From contig NZ_VFPV01000002.1 of assembly GCF_006716905.1 (NCBI RefSeq), positions 310,001 through 374,000 on the forward strand: 64,000 nt of DNA. The letters are read 5' to 3'. A program made the position numbers and the translations under genes. The stretch is from Acidovorax temperans (GTDB lineage Bacteria > Pseudomonadota > Gammaproteobacteria > Burkholderiales > Burkholderiaceae_C). Of this stretch, positions 24,205 through 32,907 are shown piece by piece. The first letter of the stretch is position 1, and every line of letters begins with the position of its first letter. The notes beneath the pieces were generated by a model. The model ran no database searches, was not told the origin of the DNA, and saw only the letters and a program-made list of their open reading frames with translations.

Positions 24205-26748
24205 TCAGGCCACGCGCCGCAGGGTCAGGGTGGGGCGTGGGGCTGGCGTGCGCTCTTGCGTGCTGGCCGGGCGGATCTGGCCGCGCTCTTGCACGAACAC
24301 CACGTTCTCGTCGGGCTGGTCGCTGTTGACGAAGGTGCGAAAGCGCTTGCGTGTCTCGGGGTCGGTCACCGCGGTTTTCCATTCGCACTGGTAGGTGTCC
24401 ACCACTTGCTGCATCTGCGACTCCAGCTCGGCGCACAAGCCCAGGCTGTCTTTTTGCAGCACGTCCTTGAGGTAGTCCAGGCCACCTTCGAGGTTCTCGC
24501 GCCAGGTGCTGGTGCGCTGCAGCCGGTCGGCGGTGCGCACGTAGAACATCAGCACCCGGTCGATCATGCGCACCAGGTCTTGCTTCGAGAGGTCCGATGC
24601 GAACAGTTCGGCATGGCGCGGCTTCATGCCGCCGTTGCCGCAGATGTAGAGGTTCCAGCCTTTTTCGGTGGCAATGACGCCGATGTCCTTGCCCTGCGCC
24701 TCGGCGCATTCGCGGGTGCAGCCCGACACACCAAACTTGATCTTGTGCGGCGCGCGCAGGCCCTTGTAGCGGTTCTCCAGCTCCACGGCCAGGCCCACGC
24801 TGTCCTGCACGCCGTAGCGGCACCACGTGGAGCCCACACAGCTCTTCACCGTGCGCAGCGATTTGCCATACGCGTGGCCGGACTCGAATCCGGCGGCGAT
24901 CAGCTCTTCCCAGATCAGCGGCAACTGTTCCACCCGTGCGCCAAACATGTCCACGCGCGCACCGCCCGTGACCTTGGTGTACAGCCCGTATTTCTTGGCC
25001 ACCTGGCCCACAGCGATCAGCCCGTCGGGTGTGACTTCGCCGCCGGGCATGCGTGGCACCACGGAATAGGTGCCGTCCTTCTGGATGTTGCCCAGGTAGT
25101 AGTCGTTGCTGTCCTGCAGGCTGGCCAGTTCCTTCTTGAGCACAAACTCGTTCCAGCACGACGCGAACACGCTGGCCGCCACGGGCTTGCAGATGTCGCA
25201 GCCCATGCCTTTGCCGTGGCGGGCCAGCAGGTCGTCGAAGGTCTTGATCTGTCCCACGCGCACCAGGTGGTAGATCTCCTGGCGCGAGTACGCGAAGTGC
25301 TCGCAGAGGTGGTTGTTCACCGCCAGGCCCCGGCGTGCCATCTCGGCCTTCATGACCTGGGTGACCAGGGGCACGCAGCCGCCGCAGGTGGCGCCCGCCT
25401 TGGTGCAGGCCTTGATGTCCGCAATGGTGCATGCGCCGTTGCCCACGGCTTCGCAGAGGTTGCCCTTGGTGACGTTGTTGCATGAGCAGATCTGCGCCGT
25501 GTCGGGCAGCGCATCCACGCCCAGGCCGGGCTTGGCCTTGCCCTCGCTGGACGGGAAGATCAGGAACTCGGGGTCTTCAGGCAGGGTGATGCCGTTGAGC
25601 GCCATCTGCAGCAGCGTGCCGTATTCAGCCGCATCGCCAATCAACACTGCGCCCAGCAATTGCTTGCCGTCTTCGCTGATGACGATCTTCTTGTAGACCT
25701 GGCGGCGTTCGTCCACGTACTGGCAGCTTCGGCTGTGGGGCGTCTTGCCATGGGCGTCGCCAATGCTGGCCACATCCACGCCCATGAGCTTGAGCTTGGT
25801 GCTCATGTCCGCGCCCACAAAGGCTGCAGCGGCATCGCCTGCAATGTGGCGTGCCGCCACGCGGGCCATGTCGTAGCCGGGGGCTACCAGGCCGAAGGTC
25901 TGTTCGTTCCACGAGGCGCACTCGCCAATGGCGTACACATCGTGGTCGCTGGTGCGGCAGGCGCTGTCGATGGCGATGCCCCCGCGCGGCCCAATGGCCA
26001 GCAGGCATTGCCGCGCCAGCTCGTCGCGCGGCCGAATGCCGGCCGAGAAGACCACCATGTCGGCCTCCAGATGCGACCCATCGGCAAACACCATGCGGTG
26101 GCGGGCGCGGGCGCCATCGGTGATCTGCTGCGTGTTGCGGCCCGTGTGCACCTGCACGCCCAGGCGCTCGATCTGGGCCTGCAGCACCCGGCCGCCGCCT
26201 TCGTCCACCTGCACCGCCATCAGGCGGGGGGCGAACTCCACCACATGGGTTTCCAGGCCCATGTCGCGCAGGGCCTTGGCGCATTCCAGCCCCAGCAGGC
26301 CGCCGCCAATCACCACGCCCGAACGGGCCCTGGCCCCCGCCGCCTGCATGGCTTCCAGGTCTTCGATGGTGCGGTACACAAAGCAGTGCGGGCGGTCGCG
26401 CCCCGGCACCTGGGGCACGAAGGGGTTGGAGCCTGTGGCCAGCACGAGTTTGTCGTACGGCACGACTTCGCCATCGTGCGTGGTGACGGTATTGGTGCGC
26501 CGGTCAATGCTGGCGGCGCGCGTGGCCAGCCGCAGCGAAAAGCCCGTGCGCTCGAAAAAGCCGGGTTCCACCAGCGACAGCTCGGCGGCAGACTTGCCGC
26601 TGAAGAATTCGGAGAGGTGAACGCGGTCGTACGCGGGGCGGGGTTCTTCGCACAGCACCGTGACTTCCACGCCGGTGATACCGGTCTCGGCCAGGCTCTC
26701 CAGAAACTTGTGGCCCACCATTCCGTGGCCAATGAGAACAATCTTCAT
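24205..26748 (-). CDS. nirB: Nitrite reductase (NADH) large subunit
   Basis: Reduces nitrite to ammonium in the cytoplasm; 847 aa, full length. Domains in order: FAD/NADH reductase (IGHGMVGHKFLE; second nucleotide fold VVIGGGLLGLECAKAL), a BFD-like [2Fe-2S] domain (CSCNNVTKGNLCEAV ... CTKAGATCGGC), and a ferredoxin-like plus siroheme/[4Fe-4S] domain (TWCRYGVQDS, GVSGCTRECAEAQGKD, YICGNGG). The start at 26748 matches the family; an in-frame extension to 26925 lacks similarity. It leads the nirB-nirD-sensor block. No nitrate reductase or siroheme synthase gene is visible here. Confidence 0.95.
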   Translation of the reverse strand: MKIVLIGHGMVGHKFLESLAETGITGVEVTVLCEEPRPAYDRVHLSEFFSGKSAAELSLVEPGFFERTGFSLRLATRAASIDRRTNTVTTHDGEVVPYDKLVLATGSNPFVPQVPGRDRPHCFVYRTIEDLEAMQAAGARARSGVVIGGGLLGLECAKALRDMGLETHVVEFAPRLMAVQVDEGGGRVLQAQIERLGVQVHTGRNTQQITDGARARHRMVFADGSHLEADMVVFSAGIRPRDELARQCLLAIGPRGGIAIDSACRTSDHDVYAIGECASWNEQTFGLVAPGYDMARVAARHIAGDAAAAFVGADMSTKLKLMGVDVASIGDAHGKTPHSRSCQYVDERRQVYKKIVISEDGKQLLGAVLIGDAAEYGTLLQMALNGITLPEDPEFLIFPSSEGKAKPGLGVDALPDTAQICSCNNVTKGNLCEAVGNGACTIADIKACTKAGATCGGCVPLVTQVMKAEMARRGLAVNNHLCEHFAYSRQEIYHLVRVGQIKTFDDLLARHGKGMGCDICKPVAASVFASCWNEFVLKKELASLQDSNDYYLGNIQKDGTYSVVPRMPGGEVTPDGLIAVGQVAKKYGLYTKVTGGARVDMFGARVEQLPLIWEELIAAGFESGHAYGKSLRTVKSCVGSTWCRYGVQDSVGLAVELENRYKGLRAPHKIKFGVSGCTRECAEAQGKDIGVIATEKGWNLYICGNGGMKPRHAELFASDLSKQDLVRMIDRVLMFYVRTADRLQRTSTWRENLEGGLDYLKDVLQKDSLGLCAELESQMQQVVDTYQCEWKTAVTDPETRKRFRTFVNSDQPDENVVFVQERGQIRPASTQERTPAPRPTLTLRRVA

Positions 26749-27163
26749 GCTTGCAATCCTGCGATGGCCCGGTTCACCGGTGGGGCGGATTGCAGTGCAC
26801 CGGCCAGGGGTGACTGGCAAGGGGTGCAATACATCCTCCGCTGGCGTGCGGGCTTGTTGTGGAACAACCGGTACGCTGGGCATGGACCCAGCCTTGGGGG
26901 TTCCGCCATCGTTAGCGGAGGTCACGGGTCGCCGCAGGCGGCATCACCTGCGTCAGTCAGGTAGGTGGCAATATCCGTGCCCGCTTTGGCTGCGGGCAGG
27001 TGCCTCGCTTCCGCAGGCTCAGGCGGTATGTGGTTGCCAAGGCGGTGCGTCGCAGCCCCGGATTGGTGCGGGAGCACCAGCCTTGGAGCAGATGGCGCAC
27101 CTTTGGGGATGGCCAAGCGATCAGCCGCAAGGGCAATTGGCCCCGCGCCTCAGCGGGCGCGGT
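26749..27163 (-). promoter_or_regulatory. Upstream region of nirB
   Basis: 415 bp without a convincing gene. On the minus strand it contains a 6-bp stem GCTGGG/CCCAGC with a 6-nt loop TCCATG (26875-26892) and, 7 nt on, a hairpin TTGTT/AACAA (26854-26867). These could be leader RNA structures for the NIT-ANTAR protein. A GC hairpin without T-run (27143-27162) lies just after the neighbouring UDG-fold gene and may help end its transcript. Confidence 0.35.
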
Positions 27164-27964
27164 TTAGCCCGAGTTGGCAGTGCTGCCCTCTGCCTTGCGC
27201 ACCAGCGCCAGTGCACGGCACAGGTCGGCCCAGGTGGCTGCTTTGGCGTCTTGCGACCGCAGCAGGAAGGCCGGGTCGTAGGTGACCACGGCCGGGCGCC
27301 CGGCCACGGTGTGCGGCACGGCGCGCAGCCTGCCCAGGGGCTCGGTGCGGCCCAGGGCGGCGCGGGCGGCTACATGCCCCAGCACCAGCACCAGTGCGGG
27401 CTGCAGGGTGGTCACCACCTCGGCCAGCGCTGCGGCCACGTCGGCTGGCGCAGCGGCCCCTTCGGCCGTGCGGGCGCCGGGGGCGGGGCGTTCCAGCGCT
27501 GCCACGAACACGCGGGGGTGGCGGTGCAGCTGCATGGCGCGCAGCATGTTGTCCAGCAGCTTGCCCGCATCACCCCCCAGAGGGTCGGCGGCCGCAATGC
27601 CTTCGGTCACGATGAGCCAGCCAGCGCCCAGCCCTGGCGGCGTTTGTGCCGGATCCGCCGTCGGGTACAGCAACTGCGGTGCGTGCAGGCGCAGCGCAGG
27701 GGCTGCGCCTGGTGCGCCCAGACCCGCATGAGCGGCTGGCGCCGCCGGTGCGGGCGCGGTGGGTGCCCTGGCGGCAGGTACCGGGCTAGGCTGGGCCATG
27801 GCGGGTGCGGCTGGCAGGGGCGCGGTGGCGGGTAAGGGCACTGCTGCCGCAGCAGGCGGCGGGGCGGCTGGGGCCTGGGGGGCAGCGGTTTCGGCACGGG
27901 TCCAGACGGTCACGCCCATCTCTTGCAGCATGGCGCGCTGGCGCGCATCAAGGTTCAGGCTCAT
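27164..27964 (-). CDS. UDG-fold protein, probable DNA polymerase III psi subunit
   Basis: 266 aa. Residues about 105-255 resemble the uracil-DNA glycosylase superfamily (DPLGGDAGKLLDNMLRAMQL; ALVLVLGHVAARAALG; VVTYDPAFLLRSQDAKAATW). The iron-sulphur cysteines of family 4 are missing and the active-site motif is eroded, so glycosylase activity is doubtful. The N terminus MLQEMGVTVW resembles the chi-binding N terminus of E. coli psi (HolD; LQQLGITQW). The gene precedes rimI, as holD does in E. coli, and psi is known to share a glycosylase-like fold. A long Ala/Pro linker (about 27-90) joins the two parts. I infer a clamp-loader psi subunit. Confidence 0.6.
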   Translation of the reverse strand: MSLNLDARQRAMLQEMGVTVWTRAETAAPQAPAAPPPAAAAVPLPATAPLPAAPAMAQPSPVPAARAPTAPAPAAPAAHAGLGAPGAAPALRLHAPQLLYPTADPAQTPPGLGAGWLIVTEGIAAADPLGGDAGKLLDNMLRAMQLHRHPRVFVAALERPAPGARTAEGAAAPADVAAALAEVVTTLQPALVLVLGHVAARAALGRTEPLGRLRAVPHTVAGRPAVVTYDPAFLLRSQDAKAATWADLCRALALVRKAEGSTANSG

Positions 27965-28022
27965 GGCGATGGGCTCACAACAGGGTCTGGCCAGACGGGG
28001 GTGAATGGAGTAGCGGAGTTCA

Positions 28023-28514
28023 TCACAGCGGCAGGCTCATGACCACGGCATCTTCACGTTGCCCGTGGGCGGCCGGGTAGTAGCGTTTGCGTTCCCCCAC
28101 GCGGCGGAAGCCATGGGCCTCATACACCTGCTGGGCGCGCAGGTTGCTGGCGCGCACTTCCAGCCACAGCCACTGCGCCCCGCGTCCGCGTGCCCACAGG
28201 GCCAGGGCGTCCAGCAGCACCCGTGCCCAGCCCTGGCGCTGGTAGGCGGGGGCGACGGTGATGTTGAGCAGGTGTGCTTCTTCCACCCCCAGCATCGCCA
28301 CAAAGTAACCCAGCAGGTGGTCGCCCGCCATGAGCAGCTGGCATTCGTAGCCTGCGGTCAGGGCGTCGGTGAAGTTGCCGCGCGTCCAGGGGTGGGAATA
28401 GGCGCTGAATTCCACGTCCAGCAGCGCATCGAGGTATTCGGGCGTGAGCTTCTCAAAGCGCACCTCCAGCGCGTTTTCCGCTGCGGGGGCGGCAGACGAT
28501 CGCACGGCGCTCAT
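28023..28514 (-). CDS. rimI: Ribosomal protein S18-alanine N-acetyltransferase
   Basis: A GNAT acetyltransferase of 163 aa. The acetyl-CoA motif VAPAYQRQGWARVLLDAL, upstream HLLNITVAP and downstream WLEVRASNLRAQQVYEAHGF are typical of RimI. The first 17 residues are a variable extension. The ATG overlaps the stop of tsaB by 4 bp, and the psi-like gene follows after 58 bp, giving a tsaB-rimI-holD-like operon. Confidence 0.92.
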   Translation of the reverse strand: MSAVRSSAAPAAENALEVRFEKLTPEYLDALLDVEFSAYSHPWTRGNFTDALTAGYECQLLMAGDHLLGYFVAMLGVEEAHLLNITVAPAYQRQGWARVLLDALALWARGRGAQWLWLEVRASNLRAQQVYEAHGFRRVGERKRYYPAAHGQREDAVVMSLPL

Positions 28515-29236
28515 GGTGCGGTGGTGCCTGCAGCGGCCTGGGCGCGCAGGGCTTCGCGCTCGGCAGTGGTTTGTGCCACCTTGTCACGGATGTAGCGCGG
28601 CAGCGCCTCGCTGGCGGGCACGGCGGCGCCGGCAGCCAGCAGGGCCGGGGCCAGGCGCAGCAGGGCGGTGGCGGTGGGCAGGGCTGGCACATGGCGGGCC
28701 TGGGGCAGCAGGCGCTCGCCGTAGGCGGCGTGTGCGTTGCCAGCCACGGTCCACAGGGCTGCATCGGCCAGCGTCAGCGCTTCGGGGGCGCACAGGCCAA
28801 AGTCGGCATCGGTGCTCCATTGCCGGGTGGCCTCTTGCCAGGTGCACTGGGCGCTGTAGACCTCGTTCATGCGTGCATCCAGCACCGCCAGCACCTGGGT
28901 GCAGCCGTGCTGGTGGCGTGCTTCTTCGGCCACGGCCAGCAGGGTGTCCACCGGCACCACGGGCGTGCCCTGGCCGTTGCGGGCACCAAACGCCAGGCCC
29001 TGCGCCACCGCACAGGCCGTGCGCAGCCCGGTGAAGGAGCCGGGCCCCCGGCCGAAGACGATGGCGTCGAGCGTGTCAAAGCCCAGCCCTGCCTCGGCCA
29101 GCAGCCGCTGAATGGCCGGGATCAACGCCGCAGAAGCCTGCGCGCCCCCGGCGCCCGTGTGCTGCCACACCGCATCGCCGCGCTGCACGGCGATGGAAAG
29201 GGTGTCGGTGCTGGTATCAAAAGCAAGCAGGTTCAT
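28511..29236 (-). CDS. tsaB: tRNA threonylcarbamoyladenosine biosynthesis protein TsaB
   Basis: A scaffold of the t6A synthesis complex (with TsaD and TsaE) that modifies A37 of ANN-decoding tRNAs; 241 aa. The ASKHA fold start is MNLLAFDTSTDTLSIAV, with conserved FGRGPGSFTGLRTACAVAQGLA and VLDARMNEVY. The ATG at 29236 is chosen because upstream in-frame sequence has no similarity. The gene for Sua5, which supplies the threonylcarbamoyl group, is at 34080. Confidence 0.93.
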   Translation of the reverse strand: MNLLAFDTSTDTLSIAVQRGDAVWQHTGAGGAQASAALIPAIQRLLAEAGLGFDTLDAIVFGRGPGSFTGLRTACAVAQGLAFGARNGQGTPVVPVDTLLAVAEEARHQHGCTQVLAVLDARMNEVYSAQCTWQEATRQWSTDADFGLCAPEALTLADAALWTVAGNAHAAYGERLLPQARHVPALPTATALLRLAPALLAAGAAVPASEALPRYIRDKVAQTTAEREALRAQAAAGTTAP

Positions 29237-29406
29237 GGGCCTAGGGTTCACGGACGGGGCTGCGCTGCTGGCGCGCGGGTGGGGCAGAAATGCCCAAAGG
29301 GCAATTATCGGTGGTTGCGGTGATGGGGCGGGTGGCACGGCGTCGCAGGGGCGAGGCGCCTGCTTTTTTCATGGAGCGTGGGCAGAGATTCCCTAGACTC
29401 TCCGGT

Positions 29407-30924
29407 ATGTGGAATTTTTCTGTCTCGGGGTTTTTTGCCGCCTTCGCACCAATGGCTCTTTTGCGGAACGGCAGTTTGCCGGTCATTCCCCCGGCTCGAG
29501 TGCGTGCCTGGGTGGGGTCTGTGGGTCTGGCCGTGGGGCTGTGCGGGGTGATGCCTGCCAGTGCACAGCCTGCCGGTGCGCCGCCCTTGCCGCCGGAGGT
29601 GGAAGCCGCCCTGGCCCGCGCCAAGCTGCCGCGCGAATCCTTGAGCGTGCTGGTGGCCGATGCGCAGGGCGGTGCACGCACGCCGCCCCGGTTGGCGCAC
29701 CGGGCGCAGGTGCCCGTCAACCCGGCTTCGGTGATGAAGCTGGTCACCACCTATGGAGCGCTGGAGCAGCTCGGACCGGCTTACACCTGGAGCACGCCGG
29801 TGTTTGTGGAGGGGGCGGTGCAGGGTGGCAGCCTCAAGGGCAACGTCTATATCCAGGGCCAGGGCGACCCCAAGCTGGTGGTGGAGCGCCTGTGGCTGCT
29901 GATGCGGCGCCTGCAGGCGCAGGGCATTCAGGTCATCGTGGGCGACATCGTGCTCGACCGCTCTGCCTTTGATGTCCCCGAGCAAGACCCCGGCCGTTTC
30001 GATGGCGAGCCCTTGCGCCCCTACAACGCATCGCCCGACGCGCTGCTGCTCAACTACAAGTCCAGCGTGATGACCTTTGTGCCCGACGCGCCTGCCGGGC
30101 TCGCACACATCCAGTACGACCCGCCGCTGGCCGGGGTGCAGCGCCCGGCCACGGTGGCCCTGGCCCCGCCGGGGGCAGATTGCGGCGACTGGCGCGGCGC
30201 CTTGCGCGCGGAATTGAACGACCCGCTCAAAGTCGTCTTCCAGGGGGCTTACCCCGCCGCCTGCGGCGAGCGGGTCTGGCCCGTGGCCTACCCCGCGCCG
30301 CGGGAGTTTGCCGCCCGGGCGGTGGAGGGCATGTGGCGCGAATTGGGAGGCAAGCTCACCGGCAGCGTGCGTGAAGGAAAGGTGCCCGCGGGGCTCAAGC
30401 CCGCGTTTGTCAGCACCTCGCCCGCGCTGGCCGAGGTGGTGCGCGACGTGAACAAGTACAGCAACAACGTCATGGCGCAGCATGTTTTTCTGACCCTGGC
30501 GCGCCAGAAAAACGGCGTGGCCACGCTGGACGGTGCCCGTGAAACCCTGCGCCAGTGGTGGCAGGCCCGCTTTGCCGATGTGGACGCCCCCGCGCCCGAC
30601 AACGGCGCGGGCCTGAGCCGCGATGCCCGCATCACCGCCCAGGCGCTGGCGCGCATGTTGCAGGCCGCCTGGGCCTCGCCCGTCATGCCCGAGCTGGTGG
30701 CTTCGCTGCCCATTGCGGGGGTGGACGGCACGCTGCGCCGCAGCCAGAGCCGCAGTGCCGCCCACCTCAAAACCGGCAGCCTGCGTGACGTGATGGCCGT
30801 GGCCGGATATGTGCACGCGCAAAGCGGGCGCCGCTACGTGCTGGTGGCCATCGTCAACCACCCCAATGCCAATGCGGCCCGGCCCGTGCTGGACGCCCTG
30901 ACGGATTGGGCTGCCAAGGATTGA
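29407..30924 (+). CDS. dacB: D-alanyl-D-alanine carboxypeptidase/endopeptidase (PBP4 family)
   Basis: A periplasmic low-molecular-weight penicillin-binding protein; 505 aa from the ATG at 29407 (an ATG at 29452 is also possible). A signal peptide is visible (WVGSVGLAVGLCGVMPASA, cut before QPAG). Active-site motifs are SVMK (SxxK), YSNN (SxN) and KTGSL (KTG). Between SxxK and SxN lies the large extra domain of class C1 proteins (IQGQGDPKLVVERLWLLM ... NYKSSVMTF). It trims or cleaves peptide cross-links. A truncated dispersed repeat starts 2 bp after the stop. Confidence 0.93.
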   Translation: MWNFSVSGFFAAFAPMALLRNGSLPVIPPARVRAWVGSVGLAVGLCGVMPASAQPAGAPPLPPEVEAALARAKLPRESLSVLVADAQGGARTPPRLAHRAQVPVNPASVMKLVTTYGALEQLGPAYTWSTPVFVEGAVQGGSLKGNVYIQGQGDPKLVVERLWLLMRRLQAQGIQVIVGDIVLDRSAFDVPEQDPGRFDGEPLRPYNASPDALLLNYKSSVMTFVPDAPAGLAHIQYDPPLAGVQRPATVALAPPGADCGDWRGALRAELNDPLKVVFQGAYPAACGERVWPVAYPAPREFAARAVEGMWRELGGKLTGSVREGKVPAGLKPAFVSTSPALAEVVRDVNKYSNNVMAQHVFLTLARQKNGVATLDGARETLRQWWQARFADVDAPAPDNGAGLSRDARITAQALARMLQAAWASPVMPELVASLPIAGVDGTLRRSQSRSAAHLKTGSLRDVMAVAGYVHAQSGRRYVLVAIVNHPNANAARPVLDALTDWAAKD

Positions 30925-30926
30925 TT

Positions 30927-30955
30927 GCTATTAAATCAATAGCTGCTGGCGGCTT
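30927..30955 (+). repeat. Truncated copy of the 56-bp repeat after dacB
   Basis: Only the first hairpin (GCTATTAAATCAATAGC) and the start of the second (TGCTGGCGG) are kept. Confidence 0.7.
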
Positions 30956-31097
30956 CACCGATTGGGTTGGTGTCACTTTTTATTCAAAATCGCGATGGGA
31001 CGACGCCTTTGGCTGTCACGCTGGCATTCCACCCACACGCGTTGCACCCCGCCGCTGTTTCTTTATCCCCCACCCTGTCTTTCCTCCGAAAGCCCCC

Positions 31098-31367
31098 ATG
31101 CCCTCGACCGAGCTGATTGGCTACCTTGCCGCCACGTTGACCACCTGCAGCTTTGTGCCCCAGGCCTGGCACACCTTCCGCACCCGCGATGTCAGTGGCA
31201 TCTCGCTGGGCATGTACAGCGTCTTCACCACCGGGGTGGCGTTGTGGCTGGCTTATGGCATCGCCTTGCAGGCCTGGCCCATCGTGGTGGCCAATGCCAT
31301 CACGCTGCTGCTGGCCAGCACCATCCTGGGCATGAAACTGCGGTTTCGCCATGCGCCCGGCGGCTGA
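31098..31367 (+). CDS. SemiSWEET-type sugar transporter
   Basis: An 89-aa membrane protein with three helices and the PQ-loop signature (TCSFVPQAWHTFRTRDVSGIS). SemiSWEETs dimerise to form a sugar channel. The second and third helices are YSVFTTGVALWLAYGIAL and VANAITLLLASTILGMKL. The ATG at 31098 fits the family length. It stands alone between dacB and a lipoprotein gene; the substrate cannot be told from sequence. Confidence 0.88.
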   Translation: MPSTELIGYLAATLTTCSFVPQAWHTFRTRDVSGISLGMYSVFTTGVALWLAYGIALQAWPIVVANAITLLLASTILGMKLRFRHAPGG

Positions 31368-31485
31368 GCGCACCTCTGTCGCCTACGCGTCATGAAGGGC
31401 GAGGGTGCCGCGTTATCCCCTATGGATGCTGCACCGCAGGTGCGCGCACCATGCCTCTTTTTCCGGTCAACCATGAGGGATTTTC

Positions 31486-32784
31486 ATGACACTGTTTCGC
31501 CTTTCCTGTGTGGCGGCTGCGGCCGCGTTGCTGGTCGCCTGTGGCGGCTCTGACGATTCCGTTCGCGGTGAGTTGATTGACCCGCCCGCCGTGGTCACCA
31601 CCCTCACGGCCGCGCAGATCGACGCCACCACCGCAGCCAGCGGCCTGCAGGCCCTGAGCGGCAAGGCCAAGTGCGATGTGAAGGTGGTGGCGCTGAACTA
31701 CCGCACGCCAGGCGCCAAAGAAGGCGAGATGAGCAACGCATCGGGCGTCATGCTGGTGCCCGGTGGCATGTGCTCGTCGGCCGCGCCGCTGGTGGCCAAC
31801 GCCCGGGGCACCGAGGTGCTCAAAACCCGCACCCTGGCCAACCCGCAAGACGGCGAAACCTTCCTGCTGGCTGCCATGTATGCCGCCCAGGGCTATGCCG
31901 TGGTCGCCACCGACTACCTTGGCTATGCCAAGTCCACTTACGCATTCCACCCCTATCTGCACGCCGATTCCCAGGCCACCACCATCATCGACTCGGTGCG
32001 TGCCGCCCGCAATGCCGCCGATGCGGTAGGCGCCAAACTCTCGGGCAAGGTGATGTTCACCGGCTACTCGCAAGGTGGCCACGCCTCCATGGCGGCCCAC
32101 CGCGCGGCTGAGCGTGACCACGCCGGCGAGTTCAATGTGGTGGCGGGCGCGCACTTGGCGGGGCCGTACAACCTGTCGGGCTCGTTGCAGGTCACCGAGG
32201 CGATTGCCGGGTACCAGTTCTTTGTGCCCATGATCGTGACCTCCTGGCAAAAGGTCTACGGCAACATCTATGGCAGCCCGTCTGAAGCCTTCAAGGCCCC
32301 CTACGCCAGCTACATCGAAAACCTGCTGCCCAACCCCACGTTGACCACCACGACCCTGATCACGTCGGGCAACCTGCCGGGTGGCACACCGAACCAGGCC
32401 CGTGATGCGCTGTTCCAGCCCGCCTTCCTGACCGGGGCCCAGCAAGGCGGCAACAACCCGCTGTACCAAGCGGGCAAGAAGAACGACCTGCTCGGCTGGA
32501 CGCCCAAAGCCCGTGTGCTGCTGTGCGGTGGCGCTGGTGACCCTACCGTGCCGCCTGCCGTGCACCAGGTGGTGATGAAGGCCGACTTTGACAAGCGCGG
32601 TGTGACCAACGTCACCTCGGTGGATGTGGATGCCGCCATCCAGGCCACCTACGGCCCCGACGGCAAAGCGCCGACCGACCCCACCTCGGCCGCCTTCGCC
32701 ACCTACTACGGCAACTACCACGGCCGCTATGAGCCCCCGCTGTGCCATGCCCAGGCGCGCGGCCTGTTCGACACGGTCAAGTAA
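31486..32784 (+). CDS. Lipoprotein alpha/beta hydrolase (secreted lipase/peptidase type)
   Basis: 432 aa with a lipoprotein signal peptide (AALLVAC-GG lipobox, Cys19). The alpha/beta hydrolase nucleophile elbow is GYSQGGHAS (about residues 191-199), and a likely acid residue lies in GGAGDPTVPP. It resembles secreted lipases and prolyl-oligopeptidase-like hydrolases found as lipoproteins in Comamonadaceae. The substrate is unknown. A convergent SGNH-type gene follows, with a shared terminator between them. Confidence 0.82.
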   Translation: MTLFRLSCVAAAAALLVACGGSDDSVRGELIDPPAVVTTLTAAQIDATTAASGLQALSGKAKCDVKVVALNYRTPGAKEGEMSNASGVMLVPGGMCSSAAPLVANARGTEVLKTRTLANPQDGETFLLAAMYAAQGYAVVATDYLGYAKSTYAFHPYLHADSQATTIIDSVRAARNAADAVGAKLSGKVMFTGYSQGGHASMAAHRAAERDHAGEFNVVAGAHLAGPYNLSGSLQVTEAIAGYQFFVPMIVTSWQKVYGNIYGSPSEAFKAPYASYIENLLPNPTLTTTTLITSGNLPGGTPNQARDALFQPAFLTGAQQGGNNPLYQAGKKNDLLGWTPKARVLLCGGAGDPTVPPAVHQVVMKADFDKRGVTNVTSVDVDAAIQATYGPDGKAPTDPTSAAFATYYGNYHGRYEPPLCHAQARGLFDTVK

Positions 32785-32834
32785 CCTGCCGCCACACCGC
32801 ACGCTGCCACGATCAAGCGTGCGGGCAACAAAAA

Positions 32835-32855
32835 ACCGACCCTGGGGTCGGTTTT
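32835..32855. terminator. Bidirectional terminator between two lipoprotein genes
   Basis: Stem ACCGACC / GGTCGGT with A-run before (32831-32835) and T-run after (32852-32855), so it can work for the hydrolase (plus) and the SGNH-type gene (minus). Confidence 0.85.
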
Positions 32856-32907
32856 CTGTTGGGGGCCTGGGCCTGCCCAGGGGGCAGTGCCAGGCAGGCT
32901 GTGCGGC

